In this document: one piece after another, positions 1 through 6,168 of the stretch
Layout of the letters: each line of letters opens with the position of its first letter
Numbering within the stretch: position 1 is the first letter of the stretch
NCBI GenBank assembly: GCA_028289725.1
Contig: JANQOH010000270.1
Location: 1 to 9,539, forward strand
DNA length: 9,539 bases
From: Alphaproteobacteria bacterium
GTDB lineage: Bacteria > Pseudomonadota > Alphaproteobacteria > UBA7887
Direction: 5' to 3'
Program-made: the position numbers and the translations under genes
The notes under the pieces: generated by a model
Database searches by the model: none
Seen by the model: only the letters and a program-made list of their open reading frames with translations
Told to the model about the DNA's origin: nothing

Positions 1-55
1 TTCGGGCCGCGAGCGCGACACGAAAATTTGCGGACCGCGCGGCTCGCGGCGCGAA
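1..55. repeat. Fold-back (inverted) nusA fragment at the window end
   Basis: The first 14 bases are, with one mismatch, the reverse complement of bases 42-55; the exact core is GCCGCGAGC (6-14) against GCTCGCGGC (42-50). Read on the minus strand, bases 51 down to 1 encode RREPRGPQIFVSRSRPE without a stop. This is what NusA proteins carry between the S1 domain and the FMAKLF motif that starts KH1. On the plus strand the same bases give no NusA-like peptide in any frame. The true gene therefore seems to run through this peptide into FMAKLF, and the window start holds that segment turned round and joined through a 9-base homology. A chimeric amplification or assembly junction is the simplest cause; a real inversion between the 9-base repeats is less likely, because bases 1-5 also fit the folded-back copy. 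Confidence 0.8.
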
Positions 56-58
56 TTT

Positions 59-1012
59 ATGGCCAAGCTCTTCTCCCAGGAAGTGCCGGAGATCTACGAC
101 GGCATCATCGAGATCAAATCGGTCGCACGCGACCCAGGTAGCCGCGCGAAGATCGCTGTGTTGTCGAACGATTCCAGCATCGATCCGGTTGGCGCTTGCG
201 TCGGCATGCGCGGCAGTCGCGTTCAAGCCGTGGTCAATGAACTGCAAGGCGAAAAGATCGACATCATTCAATGGAACCCTGACCCGGCCACCTTCATCGT
301 CAACGGATTGGCCCCGGCTGAGGTGACGAAGGTTGTTCTCGACGAAGAGACCCAGCGCATCGAGGTTGTGGTGCCGGATGATCAACTGAGTCTTGCCATT
401 GGCCGGCGCGGCCAAAATGTGCGGCTGGCGTCGCAGCTCACGGGATGGGATATCGATATCCTGACCGAGGGTCAGGAGTCGGAACGTCGCGCCGATGAAT
501 TTAGGGCCGCGTCGAGTCTCTTCATGGAAGCGCTCAACGTCGATGATGTGATCGCGCATCTTTTGGTGACCGAAGGCTTTTCGAACGTCGAAGCGGTGGC
601 CTTCATGCCAGTCGAGGAATTGGCCGAAATTGAAGGATTTGACGAGAGTTTGGCAGAAGAGCTGCGCGAACGTGCGCGCGACTACTTGGTCAAGCGCGAC
701 GCCGAGCTAACTGACAAACGTCGTGAATTGGGCGTTTCCGACGAAGTTTCGGCGTTGGAAGGCCTGTCGCCCGCCAACCTGGTGGCGCTGGGTGAGAATG
801 GCGTGAAAACGCTGGATGATCTGGCGGACTTGGCGAGCGACGAGTTGATCGAGCTGGTCGGCGCCGACGAAATGGATATGGACGAAGCGAATGCCATCAT
901 CATGGCGGCGCGGGCGCATTGGTTTGATGACGAACCGGCGGATGAAGCGGCCGAAGACTCGAATGATCAACCATCCGAGGATGCGGCTGACGGTAAAGCG
1001 GACACGGCGTAG
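59..1012 (+). CDS. nusA: Transcription termination/antitermination factor NusA, C-terminal part (5' end missing)
   Basis: NusA binds RNA polymerase and nascent RNA and modulates pausing, intrinsic termination and antitermination. The 317 residues shown are only the second part of a protein normally of about 500 residues: the N-terminal RNAP-binding domain and the S1 domain are absent. KH1 opens with MAKLFSQEVPEIYDGI and has its GMRG loop at residues 49-52. KH2 has GRRG at 115-118 within IGRRGQNVRLASQLTGWDI. Two helix-hairpin-helix-type C-terminal repeats follow (about 160-215 and 233-292), then an acidic tail rich in D, E and A. The frame stays open upstream to base 2, but that part is the inverted fragment, so the ATG at 59 is an internal methionine and not the true start. 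The stop is TAG at 1010-1012. It is the first gene of the cluster, 34 bases before ylxR. Identity is certain; only the 5' end is unreliable. Confidence 0.96.
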   Translation: MAKLFSQEVPEIYDGIIEIKSVARDPGSRAKIAVLSNDSSIDPVGACVGMRGSRVQAVVNELQGEKIDIIQWNPDPATFIVNGLAPAEVTKVVLDEETQRIEVVVPDDQLSLAIGRRGQNVRLASQLTGWDIDILTEGQESERRADEFRAASSLFMEALNVDDVIAHLLVTEGFSNVEAVAFMPVEELAEIEGFDESLAEELRERARDYLVKRDAELTDKRRELGVSDEVSALEGLSPANLVALGENGVKTLDDLADLASDELIELVGADEMDMDEANAIIMAARAHWFDDEPADEAAEDSNDQPSEDAADGKADTA

Positions 1013-1046
1013 TATTAACACGGCATTGAGCGACACAATAGTGAGT

Positions 1047-1724
1047 ATGGCAACTGAAATGCGCGGTGACGCTGGCGCGCCGAGAGGGCGCGGCGATGGC
1101 GCGCGTCGTTGCGCCGTGACGGGCCGGACGCTCGATAAATCGCGCCTGGTGCGCTTTGTTCGCGCGACCGACGGCTCCGTCGTGGCGGATATCAAGTGTG
1201 TTTTGCCGGGTCGGGGTATCTGGGTCGATGCCGATCGTACCGCAATCGAACGTGCTTGCTCTGAGAGCGGAGCCCTGGCCCGTGCTGGCCGCGTTGCGCC
1301 AGAGTTTGCCGATCGGATTGAACAGCAATTGCTTGCGCGCTGCGAGTCCTTGATTGGATTGGCCCGGCGCGCCGGAGAATTGGCGCTGGGGCAAGACGCC
1401 GTCCGCGCCATGTTAAGAGATGGTGATGCCGGCGTGCTGATTGTGGCGTGCGACGCCGCATCCGACAGCCGGGATAAGGTCGCTAAATTGCACGCGGCAG
1501 TCGCGCCGGATGTCGGTATGGTAGAGGCGATGGGTCGCGACGAGCTTGGTCGGGCGGTGGGCCGGGCAAGCGCCGTATTTTTGGCGGTCCGGGCGGGACG
1601 CTTGGCAGAAAGACTGTCGGCGGAAAGTGCACGACTGGCGGGATTGCGATCCCGATCGCCGGTTGGCAACGCGGGTCATTTGATCGGCGGGCACGCGATG
1701 ACGAAGGAGGCCGAGAGGCAATGA
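1047..1724 (+). CDS. ylxR: YlxR (DUF448) and L7Ae-like two-domain RNA-binding protein
   Basis: This protein of 225 residues joins two putative RNA-binding domains. Residues about 18-90 are a YlxR/DUF448 domain: RRCAVTGR around Cys22, a basic RLVRFVR stretch, and the signature LPGRGIWV at 53-60. Residues about 100-190 resemble the L7Ae/L30e/YlxQ fold, beginning LIGLARRAGELALGQDAV at 102. In Bacillus-type genomes these are two neighbouring genes, ylxR and ylxQ, between nusA and infB; here they are one reading frame in the same place. A role in rRNA or nucleoid-linked RNA metabolism is inferred from the family and the neighbours. The start is uncertain: ATG 1047 or GTG 1041 (two codons longer), neither with a strong Shine-Dalgarno. 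The open frame reaches back to 891, but that part overlaps nusA and lacks family similarity. Its stop TGA overlaps the infB start in ATGA, suggesting translational coupling. Confidence 0.88.
   Translation: MATEMRGDAGAPRGRGDGARRCAVTGRTLDKSRLVRFVRATDGSVVADIKCVLPGRGIWVDADRTAIERACSESGALARAGRVAPEFADRIEQQLLARCESLIGLARRAGELALGQDAVRAMLRDGDAGVLIVACDAASDSRDKVAKLHAAVAPDVGMVEAMGRDELGRAVGRASAVFLAVRAGRLAERLSAESARLAGLRSRSPVGNAGHLIGGHAMTKEAERQ
1704..1710 (+). promoter_or_regulatory. Shine-Dalgarno site of infB inside ylxR
   Basis: AAGGAGG lies 10 bases before the ATG at 1721 and is the best ribosome binding site in the window. It lies within the last codons of ylxR, fixes the infB start at 1721, and with the ATGA overlap fits coupled translation of the two genes. 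Confidence 0.8.
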
Positions 1725-4282
1725 GCGAAAGCAAGAACACCGATACCGGCAAAAAGCAGACGCTCGGCCTGTCCCGACCCGGTCAGCTTGAGCTGAAAAA
1801 GACCGTCGAAGGCGGCCAAGTTCGCCAAAGTTTTTCGCACGGCCGAAGCAAGACTGTCCAAGTTGAGGTCAAAAAGAAACGAACCTTCAAGCGCGGCACG
1901 TCCGGTCGTATGACCGAGGTCAAGGACGACGCGCTGGCCAAGGCTGCCGAAGTGCAAGAGGCGCCGGAGGCGGCACAGGAAATCGCGCCCGCGAAAGGTC
2001 TGACCGGCGAAGAACGTGCCGCGCGGGCCAAGGCCCTGGAAGACGCCAGAAAGGCTGAAGAAGAGGCCATTGAATTACGCGCGATAGAAGAGAAACGGCA
2101 AGAGGAAGAACGCGCGCGGCAGGCCGAAGAGGCCGCCAAGGAAGCGGAACTTGCCCGCCAGCGCGCTGAGGAAGAGGCCAAGAAAGCCGCCGAGAAGGCC
2201 GAGGAAGAGGCCAAGAAGCCGCCGCCCGTTAAAGCCGCGCCGAAGCCGGAACCGAAGGCGGCGCCGGCGCCGAAACCTGTCGCGCGCCGTAAGGAAGGTG
2301 ACAGCGAAGGCGACGCCGGCCGTCGCCGCAAAGGGCCGGGCAACCGGTTGTCAATCGACCGGCGCGATCAGCGACGCCGGGCAAGCGGCAAAATGACCGT
2401 CACGCAAGCGCTTAATGACGATGAACGCCAGCGCAGTTTGGCCTCCGTGCGCCGGGCCCGTGAGCGCGAAAAACGCGCCGCTGCCGGCAAGGCGCCGACC
2501 GAGGCGCAAAAGATTGTCCGCGAAGTGGTGATTCCCGAGGCGATTACGGTCTCCGAGCTAGCCAATCGGATGGCCGTGCGTGGCGCCGAAGTGGTCAAGG
2601 CGCTCATGAAACTCGGCATCATGGGCACGATCAATCAGGTCATTGACGCGGATACCGCTGAATTGTTGGTGTCCGAGTTCGGCCACAAAGTAAAACGCGT
2701 CAGCGAATCCGACGTCGAGATCGGCTTGGCCGGCGCCGCGGACGAGGCCGGCGACATGCTGCCGCGGCCGCCTGTGGTCACGGTTATGGGTCACGTCGAT
2801 CACGGCAAGACGTCCTTGCTCGATGCGCTGCGCTCGACATCCGTGGTTTCGGGCGAAGCTGGCGGAATTACCCAACATATCGGCGCCTATCAGGTCGACA
2901 CGGAGGCCGGCGGCAAAATCACATTCCTGGATACGCCAGGCCACGCCGCGTTCACGCAAATGCGCCAGCGCGGGGCGAAAGCGACAGACCTCGTGGTCCT
3001 CGTTGTGGCATCTGACGACGGCGTCATGCCGCAGACGGTCGAGGCGATCAAGCACGCCCAGGCGGCGGAAGTCCCGATGATCGTTGCGATCAACAAGATG
3101 GATAAGCCCGACGCCAACCCGGACCGCGTTCGCAATGAGCTGCTCCAGCACAACGTGGTGGTCGAAGAAGTTGGCGGCGACGTGTTGGCGGTGCCGATCT
3201 CCGCGACCGAAAAGCAGAACCTCGACAAGCTCGAGGAAGCCATTTTGCTGCAGGCCGAGCTTCTTGAACTGAAAGCCAATCCCGACCGCGCCGCCGAAGG
3301 CGTGGTCATCGAAGCCAAGTTGGAGCGGGGGCGCGGCGTTGTCGCGACGGTATTGGTCCAACGCGGCACGCTGAAAATTGGCGATATTCTCGTGGCTGGC
3401 AGTGAGTGGGGCCGTGTGCGCGCCCTAATTAACGATCACGGCGAGAATGTGAAGGCGGCCGGTCCGGCCGTGCCGGTTGAGGTTCTGGGCTTAGGCGAAC
3501 CGCCACTCGCCGGCGACGAGGTGGTTGTCGTTGAAGACGAAGCGCGTGCGCGCGAAGTCACCGAGTACCGGAAGAAGGTGCTCCGCGATCAGAGTGCGGT
3601 GGCTGCCAATCGCGGCACGGTCGAGCAAATGCTGACGCAAATTGCTGCCGGTGAGGTGCGCGAGCTTCCTCTCGTGGTGAAGGCCGATGTGCATGGCTCG
3701 CTTGAAGCCATCGTCGGGAATATCGAATCGCTCACCAAGGACGAAGCGGAAATCGCCGCGCGCTTGCTGCTGACCGGTGTCGGCGGCATCAGTGAATCCG
3801 ATGTCACGCTGGCCGCCGCTTCGAACGCGGTCATCGTCGGCTTCAATGTGCGCGCCGATGCGCCGGCGCGCGCGATGGCGAAGCGCGATGGCGTCGAAAT
3901 TCGCTATTACTCGGTGATCTACGAGTTGCTCGAAGATTTGCGCGGCATGTTGTCGGGGCTGTTGGCGCCGATCGAGCGCGAGAAGATTTTGGGCTACTCG
4001 CGGATCAAGGAAGTCTTCAACATCACTAAGGTTGGCAAGATCGCCGGTTGCGAAGTCAACGAAGGCCTCGTCCGGCGCGGTGCGCGCGTCCGCATCCTGC
4101 GCGACAACGTGGTGATCCACGATGGTGTCCTGTCCAGCTTGAAGCGCCACAAAGACGAGGTGCGCGAAGTGAAGGAAGGGCTCGAATGCGGCATGGCGTT
4201 CGAGAACTACCAGGACATCAAAGTCGACGACCAGATCGAAGCCTATGAAATCGAGAAGGTCGCGCGCCAACTCAGCGCTTAA
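1721..4282 (+). CDS. infB: Translation initiation factor IF-2
   Basis: IF-2 is the GTPase that delivers fMet-tRNA to the 30S subunit and promotes 50S joining. The 853 residues are a normal length for Alphaproteobacteria. An N-terminal segment with RQSFSHGRSKTV is followed by a charged, probably helical linker (106-166) and a Pro/Ala-rich stretch (167 to about 187). The IF2_N domain spans about 265-330. The G domain has G1 GHVDHGKT (357-364), G2 GGITQHIG (381-388), G3 DTPGH (404-408), G4 NKMD (458-461) and a G5-like SAT. Domain II, the IF-2 domain III (around VVKADVHGSLEAI, 652 onward) and the C-terminal fMet-tRNA-binding barrel (ECGMAFENYQD, Cys823) complete the protein. All GTP-binding motifs are intact. 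The start follows a strong Shine-Dalgarno and overlaps the ylxR stop; rbfA follows after 21 bases with no terminator between. Confidence 0.98.
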   Translation: MSESKNTDTGKKQTLGLSRPGQLELKKTVEGGQVRQSFSHGRSKTVQVEVKKKRTFKRGTSGRMTEVKDDALAKAAEVQEAPEAAQEIAPAKGLTGEERAARAKALEDARKAEEEAIELRAIEEKRQEEERARQAEEAAKEAELARQRAEEEAKKAAEKAEEEAKKPPPVKAAPKPEPKAAPAPKPVARRKEGDSEGDAGRRRKGPGNRLSIDRRDQRRRASGKMTVTQALNDDERQRSLASVRRAREREKRAAAGKAPTEAQKIVREVVIPEAITVSELANRMAVRGAEVVKALMKLGIMGTINQVIDADTAELLVSEFGHKVKRVSESDVEIGLAGAADEAGDMLPRPPVVTVMGHVDHGKTSLLDALRSTSVVSGEAGGITQHIGAYQVDTEAGGKITFLDTPGHAAFTQMRQRGAKATDLVVLVVASDDGVMPQTVEAIKHAQAAEVPMIVAINKMDKPDANPDRVRNELLQHNVVVEEVGGDVLAVPISATEKQNLDKLEEAILLQAELLELKANPDRAAEGVVIEAKLERGRGVVATVLVQRGTLKIGDILVAGSEWGRVRALINDHGENVKAAGPAVPVEVLGLGEPPLAGDEVVVVEDEARAREVTEYRKKVLRDQSAVAANRGTVEQMLTQIAAGEVRELPLVVKADVHGSLEAIVGNIESLTKDEAEIAARLLLTGVGGISESDVTLAAASNAVIVGFNVRADAPARAMAKRDGVEIRYYSVIYELLEDLRGMLSGLLAPIEREKILGYSRIKEVFNITKVGKIAGCEVNEGLVRRGARVRILRDNVVIHDGVLSSLKRHKDEVREVKEGLECGMAFENYQDIKVDDQIEAYEIEKVARQLSA
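2168..2217 (+). repeat. Short direct repeat in the IF-2 helical linker
   Basis: The 17-base word GAGGAAGAGGCCAAGAA occurs exactly at 2168-2184 and again at 2201-2217, 33 bases (11 codons) apart. Each copy encodes EEEAKK in the charged Ala/Glu/Lys linker, consistent with an 11-residue helical repeat expanded by local duplication. Such linkers vary in length among IF-2 proteins. Confidence 0.7.
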
Positions 4283-4303
4283 GGCCCTCGCACGGGAACC
4301 GTC

Positions 4304-4723
4304 ATGAAGCCACGCGAAAGCGGTCGTGCGGCCTCTCAGCGTCAATTGCGCGTTGGCGAGGCGGTGCGCCATGCCCTATCCGAGCTGCTTGCGCGGCGCG
4401 AGCTGCGAGACCCGGCGTTGGCCGATCGTTCGGTGACGGTGTCCGAAGTCCGGGTCAGCCCGGACATGCGCAATGCGACGGCTTATGTGTGTCCGCTCGG
4501 CGGTGAGGACCTCGAGTCCGTCCTGGCCGGTCTGACGCGGGCGGCGCCGCATATCAACAGCCAGATTGCCCGAATGGTCAGGCTGCGGAATGCGCCGCGG
4601 CTGACTTTCGTGGCCGATCCGTCCTTTGATCAGGCGGCCCACATAGACCAAGTGCTGCGCAACCCCGCGGTGGCCCGCGATCTCGATGGCCCTTCTGAAG
4701 CGGAAATGAGCGATGACGGCTGA
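4304..4723 (+). CDS. rbfA: 30S ribosome-binding factor RbfA
   Basis: RbfA is a small KH-type protein that binds the maturing 30S subunit, near the 16S rRNA 5' end, and is needed for late assembly. The 139 residues match the usual length of 120-150. Recognisable parts are RVGEAVRHALSELLARRELRDP near the N-terminus, the strand VTVSEVRVSPDMRNATAYV, the AAPHIN turn where the family has its helix kink, and the signature RLRNAPRLTF at 93-102, followed by the typical FDQAAHIDQVL helix. The start ATG 4304 has only a weak GGGA upstream; reinitiation after infB is plausible because the gap is 21 bases. Its last 11 bases overlap truB in another frame. The short acidic C-terminal tail (EAEMSDDG) is not informative. 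Confidence 0.95.
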   Translation: MKPRESGRAASQRQLRVGEAVRHALSELLARRELRDPALADRSVTVSEVRVSPDMRNATAYVCPLGGEDLESVLAGLTRAAPHINSQIARMVRLRNAPRLTFVADPSFDQAAHIDQVLRNPAVARDLDGPSEAEMSDDG

Positions 4724-5675
4724 AACATCCGCGGTTCGTCGGCGCGGTCGGTCGAACCGGCGGCGAAAGGGGCGGCCGGTTCACGGCTGGCTTGTGGTCG
4801 ACAAGCCCGTGGGCCTGACGTCCACGCAGGTCGTCGGCAAAGTTCGGCGCACACTCGATGCCGCGAAAGCGGGGCATGGCGGGACCCTGGACCCATTGGC
4901 CACGGGAGTCTTGCCGGTTGCCTGCGGCGAGGCGACGAAAACCGTCCCCTACGTCATGGATGGTGCGAAACGCTACGAATTCTCGGTGCGTTGGGGCGAA
5001 GGCCGCGACACGGATGACGCCGAAGGCGACGTCATCGAGACCAGCGCCAATCGGCCCTCGGCGCAGGATATCGCGGCCGCTATTCCGAGATTCATCGGCG
5101 AGATCATGCAGATTCCACCGGCGTTTTCAGCGGTTAAGGTGGATGGCCAACGGGCCTACGATCTGGCGCGCAAGGATCGCGCGGTGGTCCTGGAGGCCCG
5201 TCAAATCCGGATCGACAGCCTCGCGCTCCTCGATCAGACGGACGCGGATTCGGCACGCTTTGAGATGACCTGCGGCAAAGGTGGCTATGTGCGGGCGTTG
5301 GTTCGCGACTTGGCCCATGCGCTTGGAACGTGCGGCCATGTGACGGCGCTGCGCCGCACCGCCACCGGGCCGTTTACGCTGAACGATGCGATTTCGCTTG
5401 CCGAATTCGAGGCGCTCGACGATAGTGGCGCCGCGTCAAGCCATTTGCTGCCGGTCATGCGTGGCCTCGCGGCTGTTCCGGCGCTGTCGGTGAACGCCGA
5501 TCAGGCTGATAGGCTGAAACGCGGTCAAGCGATCCATTTGGTGCGTCCACCGGTCGATACGGACGATGCGCCGATTCCGGACGGCACGCTGTGGACGAGG
5601 TTTGTCGATCGGCCGATTGCATTGGCGGAATTGCGCTGCGGGGAAATCAAACCCGTGCGCGTGTTCAATTTTTGA
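4713..5675 (+). CDS. truB: tRNA pseudouridine(55) synthase TruB
   Basis: TruB converts uridine 55 in the T loop of tRNAs to pseudouridine. The 320 residues contain the family core HGWLVVDKPVGLTST, the catalytic motif GGTLDPLATG with Asp60 as nucleophile, KRYEF with the conserved Tyr88, and GGYVRALVRDLA (Arg194) lining the active site. The C-terminal part (ELRCGEIKPVRVFNF) resembles a small PUA-like or TruB C-terminal domain. Before the core is a basic extension, RRRGRSNRRRKGRP, which may add RNA affinity (inference). The start at 4713 overlaps the rbfA end by 11 bases, so translation is probably coupled; no strong Shine-Dalgarno is visible. rpsO follows after 23 bases. Nothing is missing or broken. 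Confidence 0.97.
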   Translation: MTAETSAVRRRGRSNRRRKGRPVHGWLVVDKPVGLTSTQVVGKVRRTLDAAKAGHGGTLDPLATGVLPVACGEATKTVPYVMDGAKRYEFSVRWGEGRDTDDAEGDVIETSANRPSAQDIAAAIPRFIGEIMQIPPAFSAVKVDGQRAYDLARKDRAVVLEARQIRIDSLALLDQTDADSARFEMTCGKGGYVRALVRDLAHALGTCGHVTALRRTATGPFTLNDAISLAEFEALDDSGAASSHLLPVMRGLAAVPALSVNADQADRLKRGQAIHLVRPPVDTDDAPIPDGTLWTRFVDRPIALAELRCGEIKPVRVFNF

Positions 5676-5698
5676 GGTTTTCGGGAGTCACGAGACAT

Positions 5699-5968
5699 AT
5701 GTCCATCACGACGGTGCGGAAGCAGGAACTGTTGGAGGACTTCGCCACCAACAAAGGCGATACAGGATCGCCGGAAGTGCAAGTCGCGATTCTGACGGAG
5801 CGTATCACCAATCTGACAGAGCATTTCAAGACGCACCAAAAAGACAATCATTCGCGGCGCGGTCTGCTGAAGATGGTGAGCAAGCGGCGACGTTTGCTTG
5901 ATTATCTCCGGTCGCGCGACGAAGGACGTTATCAGGCGCTGATTGGCCGATTGGGACTCCGAAAATAG
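5699..5968 (+). CDS. rpsO: Small ribosomal subunit protein S15 (uS15)
   Basis: S15 binds the three-way junction of the 16S rRNA central domain early in 30S assembly and makes bridge contacts with 23S rRNA. The 89 residues are exactly the family length. MSITTVRKQELLEDFA is followed by GDTGSPEVQVAILTERI (20-36), the rRNA-binding stretch HQKDNHSRRGLL (46-57) and RRRLLDYLRSRD. The open frame extends further upstream, but that part overlaps truB, and S15 proteins begin at this methionine. A modest GGGAG (5683-5687) lies 11 bases upstream. Only 23 bases separate it from truB, leaving little room for a separate promoter, so it is probably read from the upstream operon; a promoter inside truB cannot be excluded. 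A strong terminator follows about 90 bases after the stop. Autogenous control by S15 is known in several bacteria; I can only point to a weak candidate site at the start codon. Confidence 0.98.
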   Translation: MSITTVRKQELLEDFATNKGDTGSPEVQVAILTERITNLTEHFKTHQKDNHSRRGLLKMVSKRRRLLDYLRSRDEGRYQALIGRLGLRK

Positions 5969-6017
5969 CGTGGCTCCGCGAACCAGCGGGTCCTTATCGT
6001 CCGGCGTACGTTGTGGC

Positions 6018-6037
6018 CGGGGCCGAAATTGGCTCCG
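6018..6037 (+). promoter_or_regulatory. Hairpin between rpsO and its terminator
   Basis: CGGGGCC (6018-6024) pairs with GGCTCCG (6031-6037) around a six-base loop; one pair is G-U. The right arm lies in a 10-base word, TGGCTCCGCG (6030-6039), that also occurs at 5971-5980 just after the rpsO stop, so the left arm can pair with either copy. There is no U-tract, so it is not a terminator. Function is unknown. Confidence 0.4.
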
Positions 6038-6057
6038 CGGCAAATATCACCCCCGTT

Positions 6058-6090
6058 GCGTCCGGCCCCATTGGCCGGGCGTTTTGTTTT
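6058..6090 (+). terminator. Intrinsic terminator after rpsO
   Basis: A GC-rich stem of 10 pairs (left arm 6058-6067, right arm 6073-6082, two G-U pairs) closes a five-base loop, CCATT, and runs directly into TTTTGTTTT (6082-6090). This is a textbook Rho-independent terminator. It should end most of the nusA-rpsO transcript and reduce read-through into pnp, as at the rpsO terminator in Escherichia coli. Confidence 0.88.
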
Positions 6091-6147
6091 GTCGGCGTCT
6101 GAAATCGGGCGCCGACGCGACCGTTGCGGCATAGGGCTGCGACGGTC
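6091..6147 (+). promoter_or_regulatory. Tandem hairpins in the pnp 5' leader
   Basis: Two hairpins lie back to back between the terminator and the pnp ribosome binding site. The first pairs 6091-6100 with 6107-6116: seven Watson-Crick pairs (GTCGGCG with CGCCGAC), then three inner pairs, two of them G-U. The second pairs 6119-6130 with 6136-6147: 12 uninterrupted pairs, two G-U, around the five-base loop ATAGG. The second ends eight bases before the AAGGA at 6156. In E. coli the pnp leader folds into RNase III-cleaved stems through which PNPase represses its own synthesis. A similar role is inferred here from position and structure only. I find no convincing promoter in this stretch. Confidence 0.55.
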
Positions 6148-6168
6148 CGTAGGCTAAGGAAAATCTGA

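Noticed and set aside
891..1046. Upstream extension of the ylxR frame to an ATG at 891
   Set aside because: It overlaps the end of nusA and encodes an Arg/Met-rich peptide without similarity to the YlxR family; the domain begins after 1047.
707..1669. Long open frame on the minus strand opposite nusA and ylxR
   Set aside because: It is the antisense shadow of two well-supported genes in GC-rich DNA, with a low-complexity Ser/Arg/Ala-rich translation and no recognisable domain.
2393..2395. Possible internal start of a short IF-2 form
   Set aside because: E. coli makes shorter IF-2 forms from internal starts, but this ATG has no convincing Shine-Dalgarno before it.
4283..4303. Possible terminator or promoter between infB and rbfA
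   Set aside because: The 21 bases contain neither a hairpin with a U-tract nor promoter boxes; the genes look co-transcribed.
2558..4372. Minus-strand open frames opposite infB (2558-3361 and 3491-4372)
   Set aside because: The plus strand is clearly IF-2 throughout; the antisense translations are rich in His, Arg, Asp and Val and match no family that I know.
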